Part shown: piece by piece, positions 5,487-7,012 of the stretch | How positions within the stretch are numbered: position 1 is the stretch's first letter | How the letters are laid out: each line of letters begins with the position of its first letter | NCBI GenBank assembly: GCA_017612495.1 | Contig: JAGAFQ010000107.1 | Location: forward strand, 1 to 7,012 | Source of the DNA: Clostridia bacterium | GTDB lineage: Bacteria > Bacillota > Clostridia > Oscillospirales > CAG-272 | Direction: 5' to 3' | DNA length: 7,012 nucleotides | Translations under genes and position numbers: made by a program | The notes under the pieces: model-generated | The model's input: the letters and a program-made list of their open reading frames with translations, nothing else | What the model was told of the DNA's origin: nothing | Database searches by the model: none

Positions 5487-7012
5487 CCTTCGAAGAGAAT
5501 GAAATTCTCGGATCCACTAAGGACATAAGCAAGTCGCCGAGGATTATCGAGACGACCGAAAGAAGCGCATAGAAAAGCGACACGCCGACAATAACGCCGT
5601 TATCGTATTTGTTGATAGCTTCGGTCAAAAGGTTGCCGGCACCCGGGACTACGTAAACGCGTTCGGTGATGATGGCGCCGACAAGAGAGCCGAGCACACT
5701 GCCGGGAATTCCGTGTACTATCGGGATTGCCGCATTTTTAAGGATATGCTTCGAGAAGATCTCCCCCTCGGTAAGACCGCCCGAACGAGCGAATTTTACA
5801 TAGTCGGAGTTCATCTGGTCTATCATATAACGGCGGATCCATTTCATCAAATTGGCGATGGACGGAAGTGCCAGAGATACGATAGGAAGCACAAACATAA
5901 GCTTGCTTCTCGAATCCATCAAGAACGTGGTCGGCAAGCCGAGTTTTCCGCCGATGGCTTTGAAAAGGAAGATATATGCCAAAGAAGGAACGGCAATGAT
6001 AAAGACGATATAAACCGTGCCGATCTTATCGATGAGCTTATCCTTTTTGAGCGCCATCAAGATGCCGAGCGGAATACCGATGATGTATGCCATAACTACC
6101 GAGATGATACCGATGACAAAGGAATATCCGGTCTTTGACATATTGTTCTTTGTTGTGCGAACATTCGTATAGTCGTCTTCAAAAAGGCGAATGTTGAGAT
6201 CGCTGAGCGCGCGCGAGCCTGCGATGTAGGTCGCGGAATGCAGATCGTCTGCGCTGTTTTCGACAACACCTGTGGGATAATAAATCGTTGAGGACTTATA
6301 TGTGCCCTGCGAGTTCATCATCGTATCGAAAACGTCGACACCGGTATTGATGGTATAACTCTTGCCGAGTTGTATTGTGAAAAGATTTTGATGAATATAG
6401 GGGAACTGTGAATCAAAGTACAGCAAATATTTATGCTGCGTTCCGTTGCCGATGATGGCAGGTGAGAATTTCTCGCCGCCGTAAACGGGATCGCGGAGAG
6501 TAAAAGAGAGTCCCCTGTCGGAAATATCCTCTTTTACGCTATGAATATTGTCAATGCTGAAAAATCCCGTAAAGTATTTGAGCATACGGGTAACAAGAGG
6601 GATATCTTTGTATGCAAAAAGCTGCTGTTTGCCGCCGTTTGCGATCTTGCCGCCTATTGTTACGGCATCACGACGAATGACTTTATATCCCAGAGATTTA
6701 TAATATTCTGTAAATTTTTTAGTGTATTCTTTAACGAAATTGCTGTCTTTTTCTTGTTGTGTCTGGATATTGACAGCATTTGCTCTTTGGTCTTCGGTGA
6801 TCTCACCGGATTTAACAAGGTCTTTTAAGTAATCATTATAGTTGACATAATCAAGATAACCGTAATCTTCCCATCGCTGATACTTATATACCTCTCGGTC
6901 GTTATTGGCGACTTTTGTGAACTTTTCATCAAATGAGAAAATCAGATCTCTATTCATAAGAGAATAGATAAGGATCATTACTATGGCTACGACTACTATT
7001 ACAGAAAGGAGA
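5479..7012 (-). CDS. oppB: Oligopeptide ABC transporter permease OppB/AmiC, 5' end outside window
   Basis: The first membrane subunit of the importer. The first in-frame ATG is at 6978, but the frame stays open to the window edge and encodes a hydrophobic run (LLSVIVVVAIV, then MILIYSL) that forms the first membrane helix, so the true start is upstream, perhaps 10-15 codons away by comparison with AmiC. After that helix comes an external domain of about 275 residues, including KYLLYFDSQFPYIHQNLF and QLGKSYT, closely like streptococcal AmiC and much larger than in enterobacterial OppB. Numbered from the internal ATG, later helices lie near 285-309, 318-342, 359-379, 420-440 and 462-486. The EAA loop is DYVKFARSGGLTEGEIFSKH (392-411), and the protein ends DPRISFSSKGR. 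It belongs with the downstream oppC, 5 bases away. Confidence 0.96.
   Translation of the reverse strand, partial: LLSVIVVVAIVMILIYSLMNRDLIFSFDEKFTKVANNDREVYKYQRWEDYGYLDYVNYNDYLKDLVKSGEITEDQRANAVNIQTQQEKDSNFVKEYTKKFTEYYKSLGYKVIRRDAVTIGGKIANGGKQQLFAYKDIPLVTRMLKYFTGFFSIDNIHSVKEDISDRGLSFTLRDPVYGGEKFSPAIIGNGTQHKYLLYFDSQFPYIHQNLFTIQLGKSYTINTGVDVFDTMMNSQGTYKSSTIYYPTGVVENSADDLHSATYIAGSRALSDLNIRLFEDDYTNVRTTKNNMSKTGYSFVIGIISVVMAYIIGIPLGILMALKKDKLIDKIGTVYIVFIIAVPSLAYIFLFKAIGGKLGLPTTFLMDSRSKLMFVLPIVSLALPSIANLMKWIRRYMIDQMNSDYVKFARSGGLTEGEIFSKHILKNAAIPIVHGIPGSVLGSLVGAIITERVYVVPGAGNLLTEAINKYDNGVIVGVSLFYALLSVVSIILGDLLMSLVDPRISFSSKGR

Noticed and set aside
5713..6138. Open frame of 141 codons on the plus strand
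   Set aside because: It is antisense to the membrane domain of oppB and rich in residues expected from reverse-complemented hydrophobic codons; no support as a gene.
1..7012. CRISPR array, insertion sequence, phage or defence genes
   Set aside because: No spaced direct repeats, transposase-like frames or defence domains were seen; the window is almost fully occupied by the transporter operon.

Overview
The window looks like a piece of chromosome from a low-to-moderate GC Bacillota, probably an anaerobic, gut-type member of the Clostridia. This rests on the AAGGAGG-type ribosome binding sites, the lysine/glutamate-rich proteins and the close resemblance of the transporter to the Ami/Opp oligopeptide permeases of streptococci and lactococci. 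The placement is an inference; no marker gene fixes the genus.

Everything recognisable is read from the minus strand. From right to left in transcription order: oppB (5' end outside the window, 7012-5479), oppC (5473-4493), oppD (4480-2741), oppF (2727-1426), a membrane-anchored protein with a degenerate ApbE-like fold (1410-166), a strong hairpin terminator (157-105), a consensus-like promoter (103-74) and the 5' two thirds of a tRNA-Pro(CGG) gene (52-1, cut by the window edge). The five protein genes are separated by only 5 to 15 bases, and several Shine-Dalgarno sequences overlap or abut the preceding stop codon, so they form one co-transcribed, probably translationally coupled operon. Its promoter lies outside the window.

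Together the first four genes encode the membrane and ATPase parts of an ABC oligopeptide importer: two permeases (OppB with a very large external domain, OppC) and two ATPases (OppD, OppF). No substrate-binding lipoprotein (OppA/AmiA) is in the window. Sequence hallmarks such as the C-terminal region of OppD and the end of OppC place it in the Ami subtype.

Three things depart from the textbook transporter. OppD carries an in-frame insertion of about 230 residues, rich in predicted coiled coil, between its Walker A motif and Q-loop. OppF has an extra C-terminal tail with two hydrophobic segments that would anchor an otherwise soluble ATPase in the membrane. The fifth gene encodes an extracytoplasmic ApbE-like protein that seems to have lost the usual flavin-transfer and metal-binding signature residues. 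These may define a derived form of Ami/Opp importer, but a new function is only a hypothesis.
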